From an uncultured Bacteroidota bacterium (GTDB lineage Bacteria; Bacteroidota; Bacteroidia; B-17B0; Aurantibacillaceae): a DNA stretch of 14,256 bases. Location of the stretch: the NCBI GenBank assembly GCA_903923915.1, contig CAIXZI010000200.1, positions 1 through 14,256 of the forward strand. Direction: 5' to 3'. Shown one piece after another: positions 7,393 to 14,256 of this stretch. The notes below the pieces were generated by a model, which saw only the letters and a list, made by a program, of their open reading frames with translations, had not been told where the DNA came from and searched no databases. The first letter of the stretch is position 1. Every line of letters begins with the position of its first letter. The position numbers and the translations under genes were made by a program.

Positions 7393-9486
7393 ATGTGTAA
7401 TTTTTTGATTTTTTTTCTTTTTGTGGGAGTGGCATCGGTTTTTTCTCAAACATTAAACCTACCGGCTAGGCAAGTTACTGCGCTTAGCGGTAGTCAGTTT
7501 GAAGCTACTATAGCTTCTGCTACGTTAAGTTTAACTAATCGGGAGAATATGATTTATACTCAGGTCTCTGCTGGAAATGTCCCCAATTTTTATCGCACCT
7601 TAACCGCCGTAACATCAACGGCAACTATAAGCGGAAGTACACAAAGCGTTACTTATTATGTTGCACCCGATTATTTAGCCATTGGTTGCGATACCGATTA
7701 TTTTTTAATGCCTATGAGCCCCATGCTGGCAACTAAAATTGGTAATTTAACCGGAACAACCTTGCCAACGCGTAAAATGGTGGGCGATATATGGAGCGCT
7801 GCTGCTGTAAAGCTGGCACCACAACCATTGTCGGCGGGCGCACAAATGAGTACAGTACCCTACTTTGCACATCACGATTCTATTGTTGGGCAGCAAAGAG
7901 CAACTTTTTCAAATCCTTTAGGGAGTTTAGTTAGTGGTGATAAAAAAGATGTTATTATATCTAACGATATTTATACTACGGCAAATCGAGTGGTTATTTT
8001 TGGATGGTATTATCAAAATGGAACCTATATACAACCTATGACCAATGTGCATGCTGACACCTATATGGATTACAGTCATGGTATACGCCTGATACAAAAC
8101 AGTTGTATGCTTAACGGAACTACGCCAACAACCATTCAGTCGATTTTAGAATCATCTACATTAAATACTTTGCTAAGTGATGAGGGTGTAATTTCTCAAC
8201 CTTGGTACCCATATGGAATTGTGATAAGCATCCCGCAATCTTTTGCGGTATTAAAAAACGGTTCTACCTCCTTAAAACTGATTGTAAAAAATGATCCTAA
8301 CGCTACACATTATAATGTTTATAAAAGCACCAACGGCAAAACTTTTGGAGCACCTATACAACTCAAAAAAAATAATTTATTATTGACAGGCTTAACTGCC
8401 AATCAACTTTGCTATGTAAAAATTTCGGCTTACGATTCTATCAATAATATTACCTCAGGCATATCAGAGGTTTTGGCTGCCGTGCCTACTACACATACCG
8501 ACAGCACCTTGCTGGTAAATGGTTTTGACAGAGCGATTACAGGTAATACCTATAATTTTGTTATTCAGCATGGCACCTCTTTTCATAACAACAATAAATA
8601 TGTTGAATCTTGCACAAACGAAGCAGTTACCGACAATCTATTGCCTTTAAGTAATTATAAAGTAGTTGATTGGATTTTGGGTGAGGAAAGCACCGCTGAT
8701 GAAACTTTTAGCAGCACAGAACAGACTTACGTGAGCAATTATTTAAAACAGGGTGGATATTTGTTTACTTCGGGTAGTGAGATTGGCTGGGATTTAGACC
8801 ACAGCGGAACTACCGCCGATAAAACTTTTTATAACAACTATTTAAAAGCAAGTTATGTTGCCGATGCACCAGGAGGAACAAGCAACACCTATTATTCGAG
8901 TTTTTCACAATCGGTTGCTACTTCTATTTATGCAAGCAACGACACTATTACGTTTGATAACGGAACACATGGCACTTACAATGTAAGCTATCCTGATGTT
9001 ATTACAACCATCAATGGTTCTGCTGCAGATTTACATTATACAACTTCAGCGACAGATTATGCCTGTGTGCATTATGCAGGTGTTTTTAATGGAGGAACAA
9101 CAACCGGAAAATTAGTTTATATAGCTTATCCGTTTGAAACAATCTATCCTGCCGCCATGCGCGATACGGTAATGAAAGATGTTTTGATTTATTTTTTCAA
9201 CAATCAAAATCAAACTACTATGGTGCAAACAAATAAACTGCAAAACGCAGTATGTAAAGTGTTCCCAAATCCTACAAATGGTATGTTTATAGTTGTTACT
9301 GATAACCTTACTGAAAGCTCATTTATACAAATTTGCGATATACAGGGCCGTATTTTAAAAGAAGAAAATATTACAACTACATCGCAGCAAATTAATTGTA
9401 CTGATTTTACAGCAGGCATGTATCTTGTAAAAATGTATGCAAATGGTAATCTCCAAGGAAGTTCTCAGCTTGTAATTTTTAAATAG
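7393..9486 (+). CDS. Secreted multidomain protein with T9SS sorting domain (FnIII plus xanthan-lyase-type GATase-like domain)
   Basis: Exported protein of 697 aa, function unknown. A hydrophobic signal peptide (about 1-19, cleavage near VFSQ) lacks the usual lysine/arginine; a stop at 7354-7356 with no start codon between it and 7393 fixes this ATG. Residues about 20-280 form a domain I cannot name, with motif VHADTYMDYSHGIRL (H220, D226, H229, R232). Residues about 285-365 look like a fibronectin type III module (KNDPNATHYNVYKSTNG). Residues about 370-610, beginning LLVNGFDRAI and containing WILGEESTADETF and GGYLFTSGSEIGWDL, resemble the GATase/ThuA-like domain seen in Bacteroidota proteins annotated as xanthan lyase/golvesin-like. 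The last 75 residues (from VFPNPTNGMF, 623) are a type A T9SS sorting domain. The beta-helix lipoprotein gene follows 43 bp downstream. Confidence 0.85.
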   Translation: MCNFLIFFLFVGVASVFSQTLNLPARQVTALSGSQFEATIASATLSLTNRENMIYTQVSAGNVPNFYRTLTAVTSTATISGSTQSVTYYVAPDYLAIGCDTDYFLMPMSPMLATKIGNLTGTTLPTRKMVGDIWSAAAVKLAPQPLSAGAQMSTVPYFAHHDSIVGQQRATFSNPLGSLVSGDKKDVIISNDIYTTANRVVIFGWYYQNGTYIQPMTNVHADTYMDYSHGIRLIQNSCMLNGTTPTTIQSILESSTLNTLLSDEGVISQPWYPYGIVISIPQSFAVLKNGSTSLKLIVKNDPNATHYNVYKSTNGKTFGAPIQLKKNNLLLTGLTANQLCYVKISAYDSINNITSGISEVLAAVPTTHTDSTLLVNGFDRAITGNTYNFVIQHGTSFHNNNKYVESCTNEAVTDNLLPLSNYKVVDWILGEESTADETFSSTEQTYVSNYLKQGGYLFTSGSEIGWDLDHSGTTADKTFYNNYLKASYVADAPGGTSNTYYSSFSQSVATSIYASNDTITFDNGTHGTYNVSYPDVITTINGSAADLHYTTSATDYACVHYAGVFNGGTTTGKLVYIAYPFETIYPAAMRDTVMKDVLIYFFNNQNQTTMVQTNKLQNAVCKVFPNPTNGMFIVVTDNLTESSFIQICDIQGRILKEENITTTSQQINCTDFTAGMYLVKMYANGNLQGSSQLVIFK

Positions 9487-9504
9487 CTTATAATAAAAAA
9501 CAAG

Positions 9505-9512
9505 TATTTTCG
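9505..9512 (+). promoter_or_regulatory. Weak candidate -7 box before the beta-helix lipoprotein gene
   Basis: TATTTTCG is one mismatch from TAnnTTTG and ends 17 nt before the TTG start at 9530. It is the same TTCG variant as before the EamA gene. It could give the lipoprotein gene its own promoter, although the 43-bp gap is also compatible with cotranscription. No -33 element can be assigned. Confidence 0.25.
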
Positions 9513-9529
9513 TTACCATATTCTATACC

Positions 9530-11035
9530 TTGAAAAATTTAGTTTACATATCGGTTCTTGTCCTATTTTTCAGCTTTTTTGTTTCTTGTAAAAAAGATAA
9601 AGTAATAACCAGTTCTGGTGCCAAGCTAAGCTTTTCGCAAGATTCTGTTTTGTTTGATACCGTGTTTACCAATATAGGTTCTACCACCAAATTATTTAGG
9701 GTACATAACCGCAACAACGGCAAGGTAAACATTTCGTCTATACGCTTAGCGCGTGGCAATGCTTCTTTTTATCGTTTAAATGTAGACGGTGTTGCAGGCA
9801 AATCTTTCAGCAATGTTGAAATTGCCGCTAACGACAGTATGTACATTTTTGTAGAAGTAACCATTAATCCTAACAACCAACTAAACCCTTTTATTTATCG
9901 CGATTCTATTTTATTTGACCTTAATGGTAGCGAGCAGCATTTTGATTTAATTGCTTTTGGACAGAACGCTTATTATCACATGCCAAATAAAAAAATTATT
10001 TTCAGCAACTCGCAGGCACTTAATTATGAAGTAGAACCATGTAACACCACTTGGAAAAATGATAAACCGCACTTGATATATGGATATGCTGTTGTAGATT
10101 CTGCGTGCACGCTCACTATTCAGGGCGGAGCAAAAGTATATGTACATAACGGTGGAGGCATTTGGGTTTACCGATATGGCACTATACAAGTAAATGGCAC
10201 TCATGGCAATGAAGTTAACTTTCAGGGAGATAGATTAGAACAAGAATATAAAGATGTGCCCGGGCAGTGGGACAGGATTTGGATTAATGAAGGTAGCACA
10301 CAAAATAGTATTAATTATGCTGTTATAAAAAACGCTTATATAGGTGTGCATGCGGGTTACTCTGCTTTTGATGGATTTGGAAATACTGTTAATCCTAACG
10401 ACCCTAAACATCTTAGCTTAACCAACACCATTATACAAAACTGCAGCTATGCAGGCATTTTAGGTCATTACTACAATATAACAGGCGGAAATGATGTAGT
10501 TGTAAATTGCGGGCAGCATGTTTTAGAACTTGATTTTGGGGGCAATTACGCATTTTACCAATCAACCTTTGCTAATTATTGGAATCAAACCAACAATAGC
10601 TCGGGCTCTAATGCACGCACCACCCCTTCTTTTCTTTTTAATGATTATTTTAATGGCAATGTAGTTTCAGCCTTTGATAGCTTATATTTTGGTAATTGTA
10701 TTTTTGATGGAAACTTAGCCGAAGAATTTCAGTTTGATACCATTGCAGGAGGATTTTTAAATCGCCTCCACTTTGTACTTGACCATTGTGCTTTAAAAAC
10801 AGGCGGTTTGCAGTCAAATACAAAACCAACCAACATTTGCGAAATAATTAGCGGGAATGCAAATCCTATGAATTTTATTAGCCCATCTACCTATAACTTT
10901 AAACTTAATAATGGCTCTGCGGCTATTGGACAAGGTAGCACATCTGCTACCGGCGGATACTTTAATGACATTAATGGATCTTCTTTTACCTATACTAATG
11001 GTTTTCCAAATATGGGCGCGTATGGCCCTAATTAA
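9530..11035 (+). CDS. Beta-helix lipoprotein, surface or periplasmic, function unknown
   Basis: The 501-aa product begins with a good lipoprotein signal: MKNL, a hydrophobic stretch, then FFVSC with the lipidated cysteine at residue 20, followed by KKDK. The start codon is TTG; no in-frame ATG lies upstream, and the first internal ATG (about residue 104) would delete the signal, so TTG is well supported. Residues about 30-150 look like an immunoglobulin-like beta-sandwich (LSFSQDSVLFDTVF, FRVHNRNNGKVNISSIRL). Residues about 155-470 are rich in short Asn/Gly turns and beta repeats (LTIQGGAKVYVHNGGGIWV, ISYAVIKNA-like rungs, LTNTIIQNCSYAGILGHY), typical of a right-handed parallel beta-helix. 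Such proteins are common in Bacteroidota and often annotated only as right-handed parallel beta-helix repeat proteins. Probably expressed with the upstream T9SS gene. Specific activity unknown. Confidence 0.82.
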   Translation: MKNLVYISVLVLFFSFFVSCKKDKVITSSGAKLSFSQDSVLFDTVFTNIGSTTKLFRVHNRNNGKVNISSIRLARGNASFYRLNVDGVAGKSFSNVEIAANDSMYIFVEVTINPNNQLNPFIYRDSILFDLNGSEQHFDLIAFGQNAYYHMPNKKIIFSNSQALNYEVEPCNTTWKNDKPHLIYGYAVVDSACTLTIQGGAKVYVHNGGGIWVYRYGTIQVNGTHGNEVNFQGDRLEQEYKDVPGQWDRIWINEGSTQNSINYAVIKNAYIGVHAGYSAFDGFGNTVNPNDPKHLSLTNTIIQNCSYAGILGHYYNITGGNDVVVNCGQHVLELDFGGNYAFYQSTFANYWNQTNNSSGSNARTTPSFLFNDYFNGNVVSAFDSLYFGNCIFDGNLAEEFQFDTIAGGFLNRLHFVLDHCALKTGGLQSNTKPTNICEIISGNANPMNFISPSTYNFKLNNGSAAIGQGSTSATGGYFNDINGSSFTYTNGFPNMGAYGPN

Positions 11036-11057
11036 ATTTAATCAGCTCTTTACTGAA

Positions 11058-11109
11058 ATGCTTGGTTTTTATTAAGCATACAATATAATCAATTATGTGT
11101 TTTCATAAT
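11058..11109. terminator. Weak hairpins between convergent genes
   Basis: The 87-bp gap between the lipoprotein gene and the symporter gene holds ATGCTT (11058-11063) with AAGCAT (11074-11079), extendable by G-U pairs around a T-rich loop. It also holds ATTATG (11092-11097) with CATAAT (11104-11109), loop TGTTTT. Neither has a proper U-tract, so they are at most weak bidirectional termination structures. Confidence 0.25.
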
Positions 11110-11122
11110 GTTGTAAAAATGA

Positions 11123-12841
11123 TTATGCAGTAATGGTTTTTTCTTTGATGAAGATATTTTGTATAAGCCAAGCAAACAACATAACTAATAAACAACCAAT
11201 TACGTTAAGCCACAGGAAGGATATAATGTCAGAGATGTAAATAGCAATAACGCAAAGCTCGGTTGAAATGGCTGCATAAAAAACTGCCTTGCTCCCAATT
11301 TTTTTCATGTAGAAGGCTACGAGAAAAATGCCTAAAATAGTTCCGTAAAATAATGAGCCTAATACATTAACGGCTTCAATTAAGCTGCCTAATTTACTGG
11401 CAAACATAGCGGTAGCGATGCAAAATAAGCCCCATGCAAAAGTTATCCAGCGCGATGCTTTAAAGTAATGCGCTTCAGTTTCGTTTTTTACCCACATACG
11501 TTTATATAAATCAATTACGGTGGTAGATGCTAATGAGTTTAACGCTGCAGCTATGCTACCCCAGGCGGCCAAAAAAATCATGGCAATTAATAAACCTATT
11601 AAACCCCGAGGCATATTTTGTACAACAAAATACAAGAATATGTAATTGGTGTCGTTTGTATCAGCTGTTTTATCAGCTTTTTTCATTAAAGCAATGGCAT
11701 CTGCGCGAATTATTTTTGTTTGCTTTTCGGTTTCTTTTAAGTAAGATTGTGTGTTGTGTATTTGTAGGTTATCTTTTTGATGAAGTGCAGCTACGAGTTG
11801 ATGTGTTTGGGTTTGCTTGATGGTGTTTAAAGAATCGTTTTTATTTTGAAGCGCAACAAACTCAGTCTTATAATCTGTTGCTAAAACTTTTTCTACTTGT
11901 TTTTGATTAAAGAAAATTGGCGATTGGTAAAACATATAAAATACAAAAACCAAACTACCCACCAGTAGAATTAAAAACTGCATGGGCACTTTTACCAAGC
12001 CGTTCATTAATAAACCAATTCTGCTTTCTTTGGTGTTTTTTGCTGTTAAGTATCTCCCTACTTGCGATTGATCTGTTCCAAAATAAGAGAGCGCGAGAAA
12101 GAAACCACCAATTAATCCACTCCAGATATTGTATTTGTCTTTCCACCAATGCGAATCGGTTACATCTATTTTAGTTTCAATAACATTTAGCTTGCCCATC
12201 TTACCTGCAACATGCAAAGCATCGGAAAAACTTACACCTTCTGGAAGCATATGTACTACCATATATCCTGCTAAAAACATTCCCACAAAAACAATGAGCA
12301 GTTGTTGCATCTGTGTATAGGTAACAGCTTTAGTGCCCCCACTAACGGTATAAATAATTAAGAAGCCTCCCATAACGAGATTCGTGTAATAAATATTCCA
12401 GCCCAATAAAGAAGATAAAATAATAGACGGCGCATAAATACTAATACCTGTTGATAGCGCACGTTGAATTAAAAACAGAACAGATGCCAATGCGCGCGTT
12501 TTCAAATCAAATCGCTGTTCTAAAAACTCATACGCCGTAAATACTTTTAGTTTATGATAAATTGGAATAAACGTTACACAAAGTAAAACCATGGCTAATG
12601 GCAAACCAAAATAATATTGCACAAAGCGCATGCCGTCGGTATAGGCTTGTCCGGGTGCAGATAAAAAAGTAATGGCACTTGCCTGCGTGCCCATAATAGA
12701 AAGCAAAATCAAAAACCAACTCATGGAGTTGCTGCTTTTAAAATAACCATCTAGTGTTTTTTCGCTTTTACTTTTATAAATGCCATATGTAATTACAGCA
12801 AGCAAGGTTACAATAAGAACAAACCAATCTATCGTACTCAT
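11123..12841 (-). CDS. Sodium:solute symporter (SSS family)
   Basis: Inner-membrane Na+-coupled importer of the SSS/SSF family, 572 aa. Family features include the N-terminal helix WFVLIVTLLAVITYGIYKSK, the first-core-helix region LLSIMGTQASAITFLSAPGQAY, an SGGTKAVTYTQ segment around residue 170, and the conserved LSYFGTDQSQVGRYLTAK around residues 255-272. The substrate cannot be deduced; homologues carry sugars, amino acids or sialic acid. Unusual is a hydrophilic, Lys/Gln/Thr-rich stretch of about 90 residues (roughly 307-398) between two hydrophobic helices, predicted to be an extramembrane, partly coiled-coil loop. The ATG overlaps the stop of the upstream 38-aa membrane-protein gene as ATGA, so translation is probably coupled. 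It is the third visible gene of an operon with the PIG-L-type gene. Confidence 0.93.
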   Translation of the reverse strand: MSTIDWFVLIVTLLAVITYGIYKSKSEKTLDGYFKSSNSMSWFLILLSIMGTQASAITFLSAPGQAYTDGMRFVQYYFGLPLAMVLLCVTFIPIYHKLKVFTAYEFLEQRFDLKTRALASVLFLIQRALSTGISIYAPSIILSSLLGWNIYYTNLVMGGFLIIYTVSGGTKAVTYTQMQQLLIVFVGMFLAGYMVVHMLPEGVSFSDALHVAGKMGKLNVIETKIDVTDSHWWKDKYNIWSGLIGGFFLALSYFGTDQSQVGRYLTAKNTKESRIGLLMNGLVKVPMQFLILLVGSLVFVFYMFYQSPIFFNQKQVEKVLATDYKTEFVALQNKNDSLNTIKQTQTHQLVAALHQKDNLQIHNTQSYLKETEKQTKIIRADAIALMKKADKTADTNDTNYIFLYFVVQNMPRGLIGLLIAMIFLAAWGSIAAALNSLASTTVIDLYKRMWVKNETEAHYFKASRWITFAWGLFCIATAMFASKLGSLIEAVNVLGSLFYGTILGIFLVAFYMKKIGSKAVFYAAISTELCVIAIYISDIISFLWLNVIGCLLVMLFAWLIQNIFIKEKTITA

Positions 12842-12954
12842 GCAAATTGTTTTGTGAAGAAGTAAAAGAAAATAATTAACATAACTAAAACACCAACCAC
12901 TAACACATAAGCGTTAAGCCATTTTTTAGATATGGAATGTTTTTGCGCTGACAT
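12838..12954 (-). CDS. 38-aa single-pass membrane protein, candidate symporter accessory subunit
   Basis: A short frame not obvious without looking for it. It begins MSAQKHSISKKWLNAY, continues as a hydrophobic helix of about 20 residues (VLVVGVLVMLIIFFYFF, roughly 15-34) and ends TKQFA. The basic N-terminal segment (K5, H6, K10, K11) suggests an N-in topology. Its ATG shares one base with the stop of the upstream PIG-L-type gene (TAATG), and its TGA overlaps the symporter ATG (ATGA), so the 38 codons exactly bridge two genes. Exact filling of the gap with overlapping signals on both sides is strong evidence that it is translated. Small helical partners encoded next to SSS symporters are known in other lineages (for example DUF485/DUF4212-type and YhdT-PanF pairs), so an accessory role is a reasonable inference. 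I do not recognise the family. Confidence 0.75.
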   Translation of the reverse strand: MSAQKHSISKKWLNAYVLVVGVLVMLIIFFYFFTKQFA

Positions 12955-14256
12955 TATTTATTGGCAGGCAGACTTATTAAATTTGCAAACAAACGATATG
13001 CACCGGGAATACCCGCAGGAAGTTCTCTAAAGAAAACCAAGCCTGTATAAACAAAATTTCCTTTGCCGTATTTACCAATAATTAAACTTCCTTCACTTGC
13101 TTTTTCTTTAGGGTCGTTCATAGAAAAAATAGTTTCATAATTTTTATCTATATCAGTTGCAAAATAAATTCCGCGTTCCTGTACCCATCCTTCAAAATCT
13201 TTTTGGGTTATAATATTCGGGGAATTTAAAACAACATGTTTAGGATTTGTAAATCTAACTTCGGCATTATCATCGGTAACCCTATCTCTCGAAATAGTAA
13301 ACGGATACGGCCCAACTTTAGTGCCCACAGGGCCAATACGACTGTTAGTATTGTATTGCACAACTAAATTGCCGCCGTTTTTTACATACTCCATTAATTT
13401 ATTGTAGTGAATTTGCAAGCGTTCGTTTGTATTGTATGCGCGCACGCCTGTAATAATACAATTGTATTTAGATAAATTTTCTTTAGATAATAATTCATCT
13501 GTCAATATGGTAACATCATAACCAATTTGTTTTAAACACGCAACTACATCATCGCCCGCACCGGGAATGTATCCAATAATATTGCCTGTCTTTTTTAAAT
13601 CAAGATGTACAATATTTGCTTCGGCATCACTTAAAATAAATTGATACGGAATATGGTCATACTCTATGCGCTTAATGCTTTTTGCGTAAGTGGTTCCGCC
13701 AATATTTACAGATGCTTGTAGTTTACCATCATTACTACTTTTTCCGGGAGTTAGTGTTGCGTCTATAATAACTTCGTCACCTTTGCTAGTTAATTTAAAG
13801 TCAGGGTTTTTAATATTGATTATCCATCCTTCGGGTACTTTTATCTGAACCGTTCCTGCTACATTAGCTGTATTTGCTTTTACCGTAAACGAAACATCTT
13901 TAGCTGCAAGTGAACTAAATACAAAAACTTTATCAGAAATATTGATGGTTGCAGGTGGTAAAATTTCAAACGGACGATAAACCTCACCTTTAACAGGGTC
14001 GGTGTATTTGTAAACCAAATCTCTTCGCACAGCAAAATATAAATCATTTATTGTAAAATGAAATTCTACTACTTTAGAGAGGTAATTTTCAGGCCTATTT
14101 AAAAGAAATTTTTCTTTTACCGTGTACATCCCTAAACTATGTTTTTCATTTAACCAATATGGGTTTGAAAAAGGCAAGTGAGTTAAGGAATCAATTTGCT
14201 TAAAGGTATTAAGTTCATTCTGTTTTAATGTTTTGTTAATTGTGCTTTTAAAATAA
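12954..14256 (-). CDS. C-terminal half of a large PIG-L-type deacetylase protein (partial, cut by right edge)
   Basis: The frame is open to the end of the window and shows 433 residues, beginning YFKSTINKTLKQ. The TTG at 14177 is an internal leucine codon (THLPFSNPYWL), not a start. From memory, NPYWL, the middle NEW3-like beta domain (visible residues about 95-175, PEGWIINIKNPDFKL) and the C-terminal GATase-like domain (from GYIPGAGDDV, about residue 228, through RDRVTDDNAEVRF and FEGWVQERGIYFA) match the long Bacteroidota PIG-L/LmbE-family deacetylases of about 800-830 aa, often next to an SSS symporter. The zinc-dependent deacetylase domain would lie upstream outside the window, so the catalytic assignment rests on the C-terminal architecture and neighbourhood. 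Likely periplasmic, acting on an N-acetylated sugar or related substrate. The stop overlaps the start of the 38-aa gene. Confidence 0.72.
   Translation of the reverse strand, partial: YFKSTINKTLKQNELNTFKQIDSLTHLPFSNPYWLNEKHSLGMYTVKEKFLLNRPENYLSKVVEFHFTINDLYFAVRRDLVYKYTDPVKGEVYRPFEILPPATINISDKVFVFSSLAAKDVSFTVKANTANVAGTVQIKVPEGWIINIKNPDFKLTSKGDEVIIDATLTPGKSSNDGKLQASVNIGGTTYAKSIKRIEYDHIPYQFILSDAEANIVHLDLKKTGNIIGYIPGAGDDVVACLKQIGYDVTILTDELLSKENLSKYNCIITGVRAYNTNERLQIHYNKLMEYVKNGGNLVVQYNTNSRIGPVGTKVGPYPFTISRDRVTDDNAEVRFTNPKHVVLNSPNIITQKDFEGWVQERGIYFATDIDKNYETIFSMNDPKEKASEGSLIIGKYGKGNFVYTGLVFFRELPAGIPGAYRLFANLISLPANK

Noticed and set aside
11527..12320. Open frames of 63-97 codons opposite the symporter gene, and similar ones opposite the beta-helix, T9SS and solute-binding genes
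   Set aside because: Composition and position are those of shadows of the sense genes; no start context or family resemblance.
14175..14177. TTG as the start of the PIG-L-type protein, giving a 407-aa complete gene
   Set aside because: The same frame is open through to position 14255 and encodes plausible sequence leading into the family NPYWL region, so TTG is an internal leucine codon and the gene is cut by the window edge.

Overview
The window looks like a piece of a low-GC Bacteroidota chromosome (Flavobacteriia/Sphingobacteriia/Chitinophagia-like; I cannot place it more precisely). The indications are: a C-terminal type IX secretion (T9SS) sorting domain; lipoproteins with SC-type lipoboxes; no Shine-Dalgarno-like sequences before the genes, only A/T-rich leaders; promoter-like TAnnTTTG boxes; and a hairpin-rich intergenic element whose conserved words I associate with Bacteroidota. 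No insertion sequence, phage gene, CRISPR array, tRNA or rRNA was seen. The gene content is mostly housekeeping plus cell-envelope functions.

Layout, left to right. The 3' end of an unidentified gene (1-93) is followed at once by nadD (97-675, NAD biosynthesis). A 235-bp gap then holds an 87-bp two-hairpin repeat-like element (679-765) and a cluster of CTGATAT/ATATCAG half-sites (794-833). Next is clpB (911-3559, protein disaggregase), which converges with an IscS/NifS-type cysteine desulfurase gene (3556-4710, minus). Their stop codons overlap by 4 nt, and a perfect 30-bp palindrome lies just inside the desulfurase gene. The desulfurase gene is divergent, across only 35 bp, from an EamA-type permease gene (4746-5636, GTG start). 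The permease gene converges, again with a 4-nt stop overlap, with a gene for a family 5 solute-binding lipoprotein (5633-7279, minus).

From 7393 to 11035 two envelope/secreted genes run in the same direction, 43 bp apart: a T9SS-exported multidomain protein (697 aa) and a beta-helix lipoprotein (501 aa, TTG start). From the right edge leftwards runs a tightly coupled minus-strand operon. It contains the C-terminal half of a large PIG-L-type deacetylase protein (12954-14256, cut by the window edge), a 38-aa single-helix membrane protein (12838-12954) and a sodium:solute symporter (11123-12841). The junctions are TAATG and ATGA overlaps, suggesting translational coupling.

Functionally, the right-hand operon reads as a small unit for deacetylating a glycan or N-acetylated substrate and importing a product with Na+, with the 38-aa protein as a candidate symporter accessory subunit. 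I see no clear evidence of a wholly new multi-gene system. The most interesting items are the 38-aa protein between coupled genes, the two-hairpin element after nadD, the T9SS protein's unassigned N-terminal domain, and the palindrome at the clpB/desulfurase junction.
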